Of a stretch of DNA of 64,000 nt, positions 39,032 to 48,259 are shown one piece after another (positions within the stretch are counted from its first letter, which is position 1; every line of letters begins with the position of its first letter). Position numbers and translations under genes: made by a program. Source of the stretch: Streptomyces rugosispiralis (GTDB lineage: Bacteria; Actinomycetota; Actinomycetes; Streptomycetales; Streptomycetaceae). Location of the stretch: positions 1-64,000 of the forward strand of contig NZ_JANIAA010000005.1 in the NCBI RefSeq assembly GCF_024505145.1, in the 5' to 3' direction. The notes under the pieces were generated by a model. It had not been told where the DNA came from. It did not search any database and worked only from the letters and a program-made list of their open reading frames with translations.

Positions 39032-39787
39032 ATGGCGACAGCACGGCGAGAGCGCTACCGCAAACAGACCCGGGAGGAGGCCAAGGCCGTGGCCCTGGCC
39101 CAGCTGGCCGAGTCGGGCACGGCGGGCATCTCGGTGAACGCGATCGCGAAGGCGATGGGGATGACCGGGCCCGCGCTCTACCGCTATTTCGCTAGCCGGG
39201 ACGAGCTGCTGACCGAGCTGATCACCGACACCTACCGCGATTTGGCCGAAACCCTCGCCCAGGCCGTCGCCGACGCCGCCCCCGCCGACCGCTTCCGCGC
39301 CATGGCCCGCGCCCTGCGCGACTGGGCGAAGCGCCAGCCGGACCGCTATCTGCTCATCTACGGCACCCCGGTGCCCGGTTACCACGCACCGCCGGAGACC
39401 GCCGAGATCGCGGCCGGGATGATGCGGACCATCTTCGAGGCCTGCTCCGCCGTCGGTGATTCCGTCGGTGATTCCGTCGGTGATTCCGTCGGTGATGCCG
39501 ACGGTGGTGCCGATGGCGGTGGCGCCACCGCGCACGGCGCCACCGCGAGCCACGGGCCGCAGCCCCTCACCGAGCTCGAGGCCGAGCTGGCGCGCCATCT
39601 CGAGGGCGTGGACTCCTGGGTGCCCGGGGAGCAGCCCGGCGGTGAGCTGAAGGGCCGTGCGCTGCGCACCTGGACCCGGCTCCACGGCGTGATCAGCCTT
39701 GATGTGCAAGGCCAGTTCGCGGGCATGGGCTTCGATCCCTCGGTCCTCTTCGAGGCCGAGATCGACGCCCTGGTGCGGGGCGGCTGA
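39032..39787 (+). CDS. TetR-family regulator
   Basis: A 251-residue regulator. The HTH lies at about 25-60 (GISVNAIAKAMGMTGPALYRYFASRDEL, cited in parts), and the C-terminal domain is of the WHG/TetR_C type. In the middle, four 12-bp tandem units (GTCGGTGATTCC, about 39451-39498) code for VGDSVGDSVGDSVGD, a flexible insert likely to vary in length between strains. GGGAGG precedes ATG 39032. It is divergent from the reductase. Confidence 0.9.
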   Translation: MATARRERYRKQTREEAKAVALAQLAESGTAGISVNAIAKAMGMTGPALYRYFASRDELLTELITDTYRDLAETLAQAVADAAPADRFRAMARALRDWAKRQPDRYLLIYGTPVPGYHAPPETAEIAAGMMRTIFEACSAVGDSVGDSVGDSVGDADGGADGGGATAHGATASHGPQPLTELEAELARHLEGVDSWVPGEQPGGELKGRALRTWTRLHGVISLDVQGQFAGMGFDPSVLFEAEIDALVRGG

Positions 39788-39870
39788 GGTGCCCGGGGCC
39801 GAGCTGCCCGCCCCGCGGGCCCGGCGCACACTGGAGGGACACCGGAGCGCGACGGGGAGCGGAGGCCGCG

Positions 39871-40380
39871 ATGGACCAGGGCGAGTTCGATGTGGTCGTG
39901 GAGATCCCCGAGGGATCCCGCAACAAGTACGAGATGGACCATGAGACCGGCCGGATCCGGCTGGACCGGATGCTGTTCACCTCGACGAAGTACCCGGCCG
40001 ACTACGGCTATGTCGACCACACCCTCGGCCGGGACGGCGATCCGTTGGACGCCCTCGTCACCGTCGCCGAGCCGACCTTCCCCGGCTGTGTGATCCTCTG
40101 CCGGGCCATCGGCATGTACTGCATGCGCGACGAGCAGGGCCCGGACGAGAAGATCCTCTGCGTCCCGGCCCATGACCCGCGCTATGTCGGCGTGCAGGAC
40201 ATCGGCGACGTCCCCGAGTTCGACCGTAAGGAGATCACCCACTTCTTCGAGGTCTACAAGGACCTCGAGCCGGGCAAGTCCGTCGAGGGCTCCCACTGGG
40301 AGGGCCGCGACCGGGCCTACGCCGAGATAGCCGCCTCCCGCGCCCGCGCGGCCGAAACCGGCCGGTCCCAGAGCCCCTGA
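39871..40380 (+). CDS. ppa: Inorganic pyrophosphatase, family I
   Basis: A 169-residue soluble pyrophosphatase. The metal-binding signature GRDGDPLDALV and the flanking KYEMDHETGRIRLDR and YPADYGYVDHTLG are intact. GGAGG lies nine bases before the ATG. It hydrolyses pyrophosphate to drive biosynthesis. Streptomyces usually carry a ppa near ftsH/tilS; this one has unrelated neighbours and slightly unusual residues (FTSTKYPADYGYVDH instead of the common FxxxxYPADYGFIEG), so it may be a second copy. Confidence 0.92.
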   Translation: MDQGEFDVVVEIPEGSRNKYEMDHETGRIRLDRMLFTSTKYPADYGYVDHTLGRDGDPLDALVTVAEPTFPGCVILCRAIGMYCMRDEQGPDEKILCVPAHDPRYVGVQDIGDVPEFDRKEITHFFEVYKDLEPGKSVEGSHWEGRDRAYAEIAASRARAAETGRSQSP

Positions 40381-40393
40381 GCGGGGCCGAAGG

Positions 40394-42415
40394 TCAGGGT
40401 GCCGCCCCGCGCGGCGCGGGCACCCCGCGGTCGTTCTGGAGCTCCCACAGCTCCCGGAACAGCCCCGGCGACCTCGTCAGCTCCGCGAACGTGCCCTGCT
40501 GGATCACCCGCCCCCGCTCCAGCACCACGATCCGGTCCGCCACGGCCACGTTCGCCAGCCGGTGCGTCACCAGGACCACGGCGCGGTCCTCCGCCATCCG
40601 CCGCAGCCCCGCGAAGATCCGGTGCTCGGCGCGGGCGTCCAGCGCGCTGGTGGGCTCGTCCATCACCAGCAGCCCCGCGGGCCGGTGGAACGCGCGGGCC
40701 AGCGCGATGCGCTGCCACTGCCCGCCGGACAACTCCACCCCGCCCCACCACTGCCGGGCGAGCAGGGTGTCAAGGCCGCTGCGCAGCTCGTCCACCACCT
40801 CATGCGCCCCGGAGTGGACCGCTGCCTCCCGGACCCGCTCGTCCCCGCCGTGCGGCTGGCCCAGGGTGATGTTGTCGCGGGCGGACAGCGGCCAGTGCGC
40901 GTAGTCCTGCGGCACGACCGCCGTATGCCGCCACATCGCCTGCGGGTCCAGCTCCGCCACGCCCACGCCGTCCCACGTCACCGTGCCCTTGGTGGGCAGA
41001 TAGAGCCCGGTCAGCAGCTTGCTCAGGGTGGTCTTGCCCGAGCCGTTCTCGCCGACCAGCGCGAGCACCTCACCCCGCCGTACCTCGAGTGTGACCTCGT
41101 CCAGGGCCGGGGCGTCGGACTCCGGATAGGCGTACGTCAGCCCCTCGGCCCTGATCACCCGCGGCGCCGCCGGAACCAGCGCGCCGCGCCGCATCCGGTG
41201 CCCGCCCGCCTCCTCGATGAACTCCGCCCAGTCGTCCAGATACAGCCCCGTACGGAACAGCCGCGTGCCGTAGCCGACCATCCCCTGGAGCGAGGCGCCG
41301 ACCGTCCGCAGCGCGAACACCGCCGTACCCGCCGACGCCACCGACATCTGCCCCGCGCCCAGCAGCAGCGCCAGCGACGCCCAGACCAGCCCGGATGCCA
41401 GCCCGCCGGCCACCGCCCCCAGCACCGCGTACCGCGCGCCCCGGTGCACCGCCTTGTCGGTGGCCGCGTCCACCCGGGCGCCGATGGCCCGGTACCGCTT
41501 CAGCAGAAACTCCGCCATGGTGCCGGAACGGAGCTGATCGGCGATGTCCTTGTCCACCATGTACCAGCGCAGCAGCCCGAGCGTGCGCCGGTCCGCGCTG
41601 ATCGCGCGACTGGTCTCGTACTGCACCCGGGCCGCCTTCATCCCCGCGATCCCCTGCGGCAGCGCGGCCAGCAGCAACAGCGGCAGCAGCGCCGGATGCA
41701 GCACGGTGACCACGCCCGCCGCCGCGATCAGCGACGAGAGACACGCCATGAGCTGCTGCGACTCGGTGATCAGCTCCCGCGCCACCTCGGCGCCCCGGTC
41801 CGCCGCGTCCCACTTGTCGTTGAACCCGGGGTTGTCGTACGCCGCCAGCTCGGCGTTGATCGCCGCGTCCAGCATCTGGGTCTCGGCCTCCCGGGAGATC
41901 CGCGGGGAGAGCCGGCTGGAGATGTTGCCGACCGCGATCCCCAGCAGCGCCCGCAGCCCGGCCGCGCCCGCCAGCACCGTGATCGACGGCAGCGCGTCCC
42001 GGAGCCGGTCGGTGATGTGGCCGGACGAGATGAGCGCCGTGATCGTGCCGGTGGTGGCCAGCAGCCCGAACGCCTCGAAGAACCCCGACAGCGCCTGGCA
42101 CACCACCAGCGCCACCACCGCCTTACGGTCCACCTTCCAGGCCAACGCCAGGGAGCGCCGCACCAGTTGGGGCAGCCGGCGGGCCATGGCCCGGGTGGTG
42201 ACGGGATGCCTCTCCAGGGCCACCAGCGTGGGCGGCCGGAACCGTAACTCCTCGCCGGGCCGCTCGGCCGCCGGTTCCGACGGCTGGTCCGAAGGCGGTT
42301 CCGACGGCTGGTCCGAAGGCCGTTGCGAAGGTTGGTCCGAAGTCGAAGGTTGGTCCGAAGGTTTTGACGGTTGTTCCGGTGGCTGTTCTGCCTGCTGTGT
42401 GGTTCGAGACGTCAC
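40394..42415 (-). CDS. ABC exporter (fused permease-ATPase)
   Basis: A 673-residue half-transporter. The N-terminal about 65 residues are a hydrophilic Pro/Ser/Gln/Glu repeat (PSDQPSEP units). Six transmembrane helices span about 110-360. The ATPase follows: Walker A GENGSGKTTLSK, Q-loop VVPQDYAHWP, signature LSGGQWQRIALARA, Walker B LLVMDEPTSALD, H-loop VTHRL. GTG 42415 was chosen because GGGGGGA lies four bases before it; ATG 42442 is the alternative. Relatives export peptides or lipids. No peptide-synthesis genes are adjacent. Confidence 0.9.
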   Translation of the reverse strand: MTSRTTQQAEQPPEQPSKPSDQPSTSDQPSQRPSDQPSEPPSDQPSEPAAERPGEELRFRPPTLVALERHPVTTRAMARRLPQLVRRSLALAWKVDRKAVVALVVCQALSGFFEAFGLLATTGTITALISSGHITDRLRDALPSITVLAGAAGLRALLGIAVGNISSRLSPRISREAETQMLDAAINAELAAYDNPGFNDKWDAADRGAEVARELITESQQLMACLSSLIAAAGVVTVLHPALLPLLLLAALPQGIAGMKAARVQYETSRAISADRRTLGLLRWYMVDKDIADQLRSGTMAEFLLKRYRAIGARVDAATDKAVHRGARYAVLGAVAGGLASGLVWASLALLLGAGQMSVASAGTAVFALRTVGASLQGMVGYGTRLFRTGLYLDDWAEFIEEAGGHRMRRGALVPAAPRVIRAEGLTYAYPESDAPALDEVTLEVRRGEVLALVGENGSGKTTLSKLLTGLYLPTKGTVTWDGVGVAELDPQAMWRHTAVVPQDYAHWPLSARDNITLGQPHGGDERVREAAVHSGAHEVVDELRSGLDTLLARQWWGGVELSGGQWQRIALARAFHRPAGLLVMDEPTSALDARAEHRIFAGLRRMAEDRAVVLVTHRLANVAVADRIVVLERGRVIQQGTFAELTRSPGLFRELWELQNDRGVPAPRGAAP

Positions 42416-42589
42416 AAATCCCCCCGAGGGTGTGTTTTCCATTCGGTATGTCTCAGACTGCCGCAGACCGGGACCCGGGCGCCCGGGGTTTACGACGAGG
42501 TCCACCGATCGTGGAGCGCGTCCGGTGTGCGGCACACGACCGGGAAAAACGCTGGAGCCGCGCGCCGTTCGCGTGCTTCGATGCGCTTC

Positions 42590-43228
42590 ATGGTGTCCAT
42601 CGACCGACTTCTCGCCTTCGCGGCCATGTCCTTCCTGCTGATCGTGATCCCCGGTCCGAGCGTGCTCTTCGTGGTCGGCCGGGCACTGGCCCAGGGCCGC
42701 CGCGCCGCGCTGACCACGGTCCTCGGCAATACGCTCGGGGCGTATGCGCTGGTCGTGGCCGTGGCGCTGGGCGTCGGGACCGTGGTGGAGCGCTCCGTCC
42801 TCGTCTTCACCGCGCTGAAGCTGGTGGGCGCCGCGTATCTGGTGTACCTGGGGGTCAAGGCGGTGCGGCAGCGCCGCTCGCTGCGGGCCGCCTTCACCGG
42901 CGACAGCCCCGCCCACGGGGGTCTGCGCACGCTGTGGGAGGGGTTCGCGGTCGGTGTGGCCAACCCCAAGACGATCGTGTTCTTCGCCGCCGTACTGCCC
43001 CAGTTCGTCGACCGCGAGCAGGGGCATGTCGTGCCGCAGATGCTGCTGCTCGGGCTGGTCTTCAACGCCATCGCGGTGGTCTCCGACAGCGTCTGGGGGC
43101 TGGCCGCGGCCACCGCCCGCACCTGGTTCGCCCGCTCCCCGCGGCGCCTCGCCATGGTCGGCGGCGTCGGCGGGCTCTCCATGATCGGCCTCGGCGTCAC
43201 CGTCGCCGCGACCGGCCGCGCGGACTAG
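42590..43228 (+). CDS. LysE-family amino-acid exporter
   Basis: A 212-residue, six-helix protein with the LysE/RhtB N-terminal motif LIVIPGPSVLFVVGRAL and GNTLGAYALV, and the later NPKTIVFFAAVLPQFV. These proteins export amino acids or derivatives. The start is uncertain: ATG 42581 and ATG 42590 are both possible and neither has a good ribosome site, so a leaderless mRNA is conceivable. It is divergent from the ABC gene and 7 bp upstream of an acetyltransferase gene. Confidence 0.88.
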   Translation: MVSIDRLLAFAAMSFLLIVIPGPSVLFVVGRALAQGRRAALTTVLGNTLGAYALVVAVALGVGTVVERSVLVFTALKLVGAAYLVYLGVKAVRQRRSLRAAFTGDSPAHGGLRTLWEGFAVGVANPKTIVFFAAVLPQFVDREQGHVVPQMLLLGLVFNAIAVVSDSVWGLAAATARTWFARSPRRLAMVGGVGGLSMIGLGVTVAATGRAD

Positions 43229-43235
43229 GGCCTGT

Positions 43236-44126
43236 ATGGACTCCGTCCGGGTCAGGCCGCTGCGCTCCGACGACCTCCCCTCCGCCGAACGCGCCTCGGC
43301 CATCACCTTCCTCGAGGCCGACCGGCGCGGCAGGAGGGTCGGCGAACCCGAGCCCCGGCCCCGCCCGGCCGCCGCCTCCCGGCAGTGGATCGACCGGATG
43401 CGCCACTTCCGCACCGAGGACCCCGGCGGCTGCTGGGTCGCCGTGGACGAATCCGAAGGCGACGACGGCGTCATCGGCTTCGCCATCTCCCAGAACCGCG
43501 GCCCGTTCTGGTTCCTCGCCACCTACGGCGTGCTCCCCGGCCACCAGGCCAAGGGCATCGGCCGTCGGCTGATCGACGCCACCCTGGCCCATGCCGACGG
43601 CCGCCAGGGCATGTTCTCCTCCACCGTCCACCCCGGGGCGACCCGGCGCTACCGCCTCGCCGGGTTCTCGCTCCACCCCCAGATGCGCATGGTCGGCACC
43701 GTCGACCGCGCCACCCTCCCCGCCATCACCGGCCTCCACGAGGGACGGGACGACGACATCGACTGGATGAACCACCTCGACCGGCGCCTGCGCGGTTCCG
43801 GCCACGGCCCCGACCACGCCTATATGCGGCGCACCCTGCGGCTCGTCGTCTCCCGCGCCTATGGCAGACCGGGCTATGTCTACATCGACGACCGGGGCCG
43901 CGCCGCCCTCCTCGCCGCCGCCCATCCGGCCACCGCCCAGGACCTGCTCTGGGAGGCCCTGGCCGCCTCCAGCGGCGACACCCTCGTCAACTGCATCACC
44001 CCCGCCAACGAATGGGCGGTCGACGTCGGCCTGGCCGCCCGCCTCGACATCGGCCAGGAGGGCTATCTGGCCCTCCGCGCCATGCCGCCCCCGGCGCCCT
44101 ACCTGGCCAGCGGCCACTTCCTCTGA
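43236..44126 (+). CDS. GNAT-family acetyltransferase
   Basis: A 296-residue protein with one recognisable GNAT core: GFAISQN, then the acetyl-CoA loop YGVLPGHQAKGIGRRLID. A second, degenerate GNAT-like half follows (VYIDDRGRAALLAAAH to the C-terminus), a tandem layout common in actinobacterial members. It starts 7 bp after the LysE gene, so the two probably form an operon. The substrate is unknown. Confidence 0.85.
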   Translation: MDSVRVRPLRSDDLPSAERASAITFLEADRRGRRVGEPEPRPRPAAASRQWIDRMRHFRTEDPGGCWVAVDESEGDDGVIGFAISQNRGPFWFLATYGVLPGHQAKGIGRRLIDATLAHADGRQGMFSSTVHPGATRRYRLAGFSLHPQMRMVGTVDRATLPAITGLHEGRDDDIDWMNHLDRRLRGSGHGPDHAYMRRTLRLVVSRAYGRPGYVYIDDRGRAALLAAAHPATAQDLLWEALAASSGDTLVNCITPANEWAVDVGLAARLDIGQEGYLALRAMPPPAPYLASGHFL

Positions 44127-44270
44127 CACCACGCCAGGCGCCCCGCGTGCGCGGGCGGTTGACGGCCGGGCACGCAGCGCCGCGCCTGGGGTGTGAGGTG
44201 CGCCGGCGGAGGGGGTGGGCGCTGCGCCGGATGGGGTAATTCGGGGGTCTATCCATGGTGTTGGCGGCAT

Positions 44271-44328
44271 GTCGCGCGCCTACTGGTGCTACAGACCGGT
44301 GGGTTTCACATCTGCCGGGGGACGGCGA
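44271..44328 (+). promoter_or_regulatory. Conserved upstream box, copy 1
   Basis: A 58-bp block from GTCGCGCGCC to GACGGCGA is repeated 45887-45944 with a single mismatch. In both places it ends 125 bp before the ATG of an Ig-like protein gene. CTGGT-N7-ACCGG inside can form a short stem in RNA. The rest of the 44127-44453 gap shows weaker similarity to the other copy, including GGGGTAATTCGG further upstream. The function is unknown (promoter, leader RNA or protein site). Confidence 0.7.
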
Positions 44329-44453
44329 GACGCGCATCTCGCGTCGGACGCCGTAAGCGCGCACCCCCAACCCCTGATGCGCCGCCACGTGCCGCGGTCA
44401 CCGTCCCGCGTGGCGAGCGACGGCCCACCACTCCACCCCCTCGGAGGGCCATC

Positions 44454-45656
44454 ATGGCTTCACCCACGATCACCCTGGTCACGGCGGCACCGAACCCCGC
44501 CGTGGCCGGGCAGTCGGTCACGCTCACCGCCACCGTGATACCGCTCGGCACCGGAACGCCCACGGGCACCGTCACCTTCGTGGTCAGCGGCGGCCCCACC
44601 CTGACCGGGACGCTGTCCGGCGGGACCACCTCGGTCACCGCGAGCGGTCTGAGCGTCGGCACCCACATCGTCACCGCCACCTACAACGGCGACACCAACT
44701 TCACCTCGTCCACCGGCACCACGGCCGTCGTCGTGATCCAGGCGTCCACGACCACATCGGTGACGTCGGCGCCGGACCCCTCGACGCCGGGGCAGCCGGT
44801 GACGTTCACCGCCACGGTCACCCCGATCGCGCCCGCCACCGGGATCCCGACCGGCACGGTCACCTTCGTGATCAGTGGCAGCGGAGGCGGTTCGTTCACC
44901 CAGCCGCTGTCGGGCGGCATGGCGACGCTCTCCCTCAGCACTCTCGGCGTCGGCGCCCACACCGTGGTCGCCGTCTACAGCGGCGACGCCAGCTTCCTGC
45001 CGTCCACCGGCACCGGCACCCACACCGTGAACCCCGGGCCCGCGGCCACGACCACGACGCCGATGTCCTCGGTGAACCCATCCGTGTTCGGGCAGCCGGT
45101 GACGTTCACCGCCACGGTCACGCCGAACGCGCCCGCCACCGGGGTCCCGACCGGCACGGTCACCTTCGTGATCAGTGGCAGCGGAGGCGGTTCGTTCACC
45201 CAGCCGCTGTCGGGCGGCATGGCGACGTTCACCACCAGCGGCCTGGGCACGGGTTCGCACACCGTGATGGCCAACTACAGCGGTGACACGAACTTCGCCG
45301 CGTCGTCGGCGACGCTGACGCAGGTGGTGAACCTGGCGGTGTCGAGCACCTCGCTCAGCTCCAACCCCAACCCGGCCGGGGCGGGCTCGCCCATCGACTT
45401 CGTCGCCTTCGTGGCAGCCGTCGCGCCCGGCGGCGGCACCCCGACGGGCACGGTCACCTTCACGATCCACATGGGGACGTTCAGCGTCAGCACCGTACGG
45501 CCCGTGGACGCCGCCGGATTCGCCTTCCTCTCCGACCAGGCGCTGCCGGCGGGCGTGTACGACGTCAGCGCGGTCTACTCGGGTGACGCCGACTTCGGAG
45601 CCTCGGGCGTCTCCCAGTACACCCAGACCGTCACCGGCACCATGGCCACGGCCTGA
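44454..45656 (+). CDS. Ig-like repeat protein, four domains, no visible export signal
   Basis: A 400-residue protein made of four bacterial Ig-like (Big_3_5 type) repeats of about 95 residues, each with PTGTVTF and YSGD or YNGD landmarks. It starts MASPTITLVTAAP directly in the first domain; there is no signal peptide, transmembrane helix, sortase motif or Tat signal. GGAGGG sets the start at ATG 44454. Repeats 2 and 3 share an almost identical stretch of about 80 bp (44854-44930 and 45136-45212), showing recent internal duplication. Such folds usually act outside the cell. Confidence 0.88.
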   Translation: MASPTITLVTAAPNPAVAGQSVTLTATVIPLGTGTPTGTVTFVVSGGPTLTGTLSGGTTSVTASGLSVGTHIVTATYNGDTNFTSSTGTTAVVVIQASTTTSVTSAPDPSTPGQPVTFTATVTPIAPATGIPTGTVTFVISGSGGGSFTQPLSGGMATLSLSTLGVGAHTVVAVYSGDASFLPSTGTGTHTVNPGPAATTTTPMSSVNPSVFGQPVTFTATVTPNAPATGVPTGTVTFVISGSGGGSFTQPLSGGMATFTTSGLGTGSHTVMANYSGDTNFAASSATLTQVVNLAVSSTSLSSNPNPAGAGSPIDFVAFVAAVAPGGGTPTGTVTFTIHMGTFSVSTVRPVDAAGFAFLSDQALPAGVYDVSAVYSGDADFGASGVSQYTQTVTGTMATA

Positions 45657-45666
45657 TCGCACAGCA

Positions 45667-45709
45667 CTGGGCCCCGCCACTGCCCGAGAGGGGCGGTGGC
45701 GGGGCCCAG
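45667..45709. terminator. Hairpin terminator after first Ig-like gene
   Basis: A 19-bp stem with one mismatch: CTGGGCCCCGCCACTGCCC (45667-45685) and its partner ending GGGGCCCAG at 45709, with a 5-base loop, 11 bp past the stop. It separates the two Ig-like genes into independent transcripts. Confidence 0.88.
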
Positions 45710-45886
45710 CCATGCCGCGCCGGGGGACATGGCGGCGCGCGTACCCGCCCTGTGCGCGGTGCGTACGCGGTGCCCCGGCCACGGGGAACGCGCGCCGCAC
45801 GGGGCGGATGGTGTGCGCGGGGAAGGCCGCCGAGCGCTGCGCTATCCGGGGTAATTCGGCGGCACATCCCTGGCGGGTGACGGCGA

Positions 45887-45944
45887 GTCGCGCGCCTACT
45901 GGTGCTACAGACCGGTGGGTTCCACATCTGCCGGGGGACGGCGA
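45887..45944 (+). promoter_or_regulatory. Conserved upstream box, copy 2
   Basis: The second copy of the 58-bp box, 57 of 58 bases identical to 44271-44328, again ending exactly 125 bp before the ATG. The remaining leader is ungapped but only roughly two thirds alike, so the box is more conserved than its flank. The rest of the 45710-46069 gap shows no gene. Confidence 0.7.
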
Positions 45945-46069
45945 CGCGGGATGCCCCCGCGTGGATCGCCGTATGCGCGCAACCCCTGACTCCGATGCGC
46001 AGCCGCGCCTTGCTCCCGCATGCGTGGCGAGTAATGGCCCACCACCCCACACCATTTGGAGGGCCACCC

Positions 46070-46660
46070 ATGGCTACGCCCACGATCACCCTGGTCACGG
46101 TCTCACCCAACCCAATCACCTTCGGACAGTCGGTCACGCTGACCGCCACCGTGATCCCGCTCGGCACCGGAACCCCCACCGGCAATGTCACCTTCGTCAT
46201 CACCGGTGGCCCCACCGTGACCGGAACCCTGTCGGGCGGGACGACCTCGGTCACCGTCCCCAATCTGAGCGTCGGCGCCCACACCGTCCTCGGCAACTAC
46301 AGCGGTGACACCAACTTCTCCCCGTCCACCGGCACCAACGTCATCCTCGTCGTCCAGTCGGCCACCACCACATCGGTGTCCTCGACGCCGAATCCGTCCA
46401 CGCTGGGTGAATCGGTGACGTTCACCGCCACCGTCACCCCGGTCGCGCCCGGCGCGGGCGTCCCGACCGGGACGGTCACCTTCATCATCGGCGCCATCGG
46501 CGGCGGCACGTTCGTCCAACCGCTGACGGCGGGCACCGCGACACTGTCCCTCAGCACCCTGGGCGTCGGTACCGCCCCCGTGGTCGCCTTCTACAACGGC
46601 GACACCAGTTTCCTGCCGTCCTCCGGCACCGACACCCAGACCGTCAACCCGACGGCATGA
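46070..46660 (+). CDS. Ig-like repeat protein, two domains, no visible export signal
   Basis: A 196-residue paralogue of the preceding protein with two Big_3_5-type repeats, starting MATPTITLVTVSP and lacking any signal peptide or anchor. The ribosome site is GGAGGG. Domain one matches the first domain of the larger protein and domain two its second. A terminator hairpin follows at 46676. Together with the larger gene it is a tandem paralogue pair with duplicated upstream boxes. Confidence 0.87.
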   Translation: MATPTITLVTVSPNPITFGQSVTLTATVIPLGTGTPTGNVTFVITGGPTVTGTLSGGTTSVTVPNLSVGAHTVLGNYSGDTNFSPSTGTNVILVVQSATTTSVSSTPNPSTLGESVTFTATVTPVAPGAGVPTGTVTFIIGAIGGGTFVQPLTAGTATLSLSTLGVGTAPVVAFYNGDTSFLPSSGTDTQTVNPTA

Positions 46661-46675
46661 CCCTTCCGCACACCA

Positions 46676-46719
46676 CCGAGCCCCCGCCCCCGCCCATCGG
46701 GGCGGTGGCGGGGGCTCGG
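46676..46719. terminator. Bidirectional hairpin between second Ig-like gene and glnA
   Basis: CCGAGCCCCCGCC (from 46676) pairs with GGCGGGGGCTCGG (to 46719), with additional internal pairing CGCCC/GGGGCG. It lies between convergent stop codons. Confidence 0.85.
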
Positions 46720-46752
46720 ACGGAGCCGGAGGGCGCACGGAGCGCGCACGGC

Positions 46753-48162
46753 TCACACGTCGAAGTACAGCTCGAACTCGTGCGGGTGCGGACGCAGCTG
46801 CAGCGGGGCGATCTCGTTGGTGCGCTTGTAGTCGATCCAGGTCTCGATCAGGTCGGAGGTGAAGACCCCGCCCTGGAGGAGGAACTCGTGGTCGGCCTCG
46901 AGGGAGTCGAGGACGGCCGGGAGGGAGGTCGGGACCTGCGGGACGCCCGCGTGCTCCTCGGGGGCCAGCTCGTAGAGGTCCTTGTCGATCGGCTCGGCCG
47001 GCTCGATCTTGTTCTTGATGCCGTCCAGACCCGCGAGGAGCAGGGCGGAGAAGGCCAGGTACGGGTTGCCGGAGGAGTCCGGGGCGCGGAACTCCACGCG
47101 CTTGGCCTTCGGGTTGGAGCCGGTGATCGGGATACGCATCGCGGCGGAGCGGTTACGCTGCGAGTACACCAGGTTGACCGGGGCCTCGAAGCCCGGGACC
47201 AGGCGGTGGTACGAGTTCACCGTCGGGTTGGTGAAGGCCAGCAGCGACGGGGCGTGCTTGAGGATGCCGCCGATGTAGTAGCGGGCGGTGTCCGACAGAC
47301 CCGCGTAGCCCTGCTCGTCGTAGAAGAGCGGGGAGCCGCCCTGCCACAGCGACTGGTGGACGTGCATGCCCGAGCCGTTGTCACCGAAGATCGGCTTCGG
47401 CATGAAGGTCGCGGTCTTGCCGTTCTTCCACGCCACGTTCTTGACGATGTACTTGAACAGCATCAGGTCGTCGGCCGCGGCCAGCAGCGTGTTGAACTTG
47501 TAGTTGATCTCGGCCTGGCCGGCGGTGCCCACCTCGTGGTGCTGGCGCTCGACCTGGAGGCCGGCCCGGTCCAGCTCGAGGCTGATCTCGGCGCGCAGGT
47601 CGGCGAAGTGGTCGACCGGCGGGGTCGGGAAGTAGCCGCCCTTGTAGCGGACCTTGTAACCACGGTTGTCCTGAAGCGCACCGGTGTTCCAGGCGCCCGC
47701 CTCGGAGTCGATGTGGTAGAAGGACTCGTTCGCCTTGGTGTCGAAGCGCACGCTGTCGAAGACGTAGAACTCCGCCTCCGGGCCGAAGTACGCGGTGTCC
47801 GCGATGCCGGTGGAGGCGAGGTAGGCCTCGGCCTTCTTGGCGATGTTGCGCGGGTCGCGGCTGTACTGCTCGCCCGTGATCGGGTCGTGGATGAAGAAGT
47901 TGATGTTGAGGGTCTTGTCCCGGCGGAACGGGTCGACACGCGCCGTGGAGAGGTCGGCACGCAGGGCCATGTCCGACTCGTGGATCGCCTGGAAGCCGCG
48001 GATCGACGAGCCGTCGAAGGCCAGCTCCTCGTGCGGGTCGAACGCCTCCGCCGGTACGGTGAAGTGCTGCATGACGCCGGGAAGGTCACAGAAGCGGACG
48101 TCGACGAACTTCACGTCCTCGTCCGAGATGAACTTCCGAGCGTCGTCGGCGTTCTGGAACAT
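46753..48162 (-). CDS. glnA: Glutamine synthetase type I
   Basis: A 469-residue GSI subunit. Visible motifs are [16 protein letters not shown], the ammonia/glutamate site [12 protein letters not shown] and [12 protein letters not shown], and the ATP segment NRSAAMRIP. The adenylylation region is [10 protein letters not shown] with its Tyr, so activity is probably tuned by GlnE. GGAGGAG precedes ATG 48162. It assimilates ammonium to glutamine. A GlnR box lies at 48260-48297. Confidence 0.97.
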   Translation of the reverse strand: MFQNADDARKFISDEDVKFVDVRFCDLPGVMQHFTVPAEAFDPHEELAFDGSSIRGFQAIHESDMALRADLSTARVDPFRRDKTLNINFFIHDPITGEQYSRDPRNIAKKAEAYLASTGIADTAYFGPEAEFYVFDSVRFDTKANESFYHIDSEAGAWNTGALQDNRGYKVRYKGGYFPTPPVDHFADLRAEISLELDRAGLQVERQHHEVGTAGQAEINYKFNTLLAAADDLMLFKYIVKNVAWKNGKTATFMPKPIFGDNGSGMHVHQSLWQGGSPLFYDEQGYAGLSDTARYYIGGILKHAPSLLAFTNPTVNSYHRLVPGFEAPVNLVYSQRNRSAAMRIPITGSNPKAKRVEFRAPDSSGNPYLAFSALLLAGLDGIKNKIEPAEPIDKDLYELAPEEHAGVPQVPTSLPAVLDSLEADHEFLLQGGVFTSDLIETWIDYKRTNEIAPLQLRPHPHEFELYFDV

Positions 48163-48259
48163 CCAACTCCTCCTAGCCCGGCCGCGGTGGGACGGGGATA
48201 TGTCCGGTGGCGCGATTCCATGTGCGGTGGCGCGCTCCCGCCGACCATAGGCAGACGGG

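Noticed and set aside
40394..43522. Single 1042-codon frame joining the ABC transporter with upstream sequence
   Set aside because: The upstream third is antisense to the LysE gene and has no domain; a GTG with a strong ribosome site begins the transporter proper.
40394..44126. ABC exporter, LysE exporter and acetyltransferase as a natural-product cluster
   Set aside because: No synthase, precursor peptide or tailoring enzyme set is present.
44193..44453. N-terminal extension of the first Ig-like protein through the conserved box
   Set aside because: The box is in frame in both copies, but the following 41 codons differ without preserving residues, contain no signal peptide, and both genes have GGAGGG immediately before the inner ATG.
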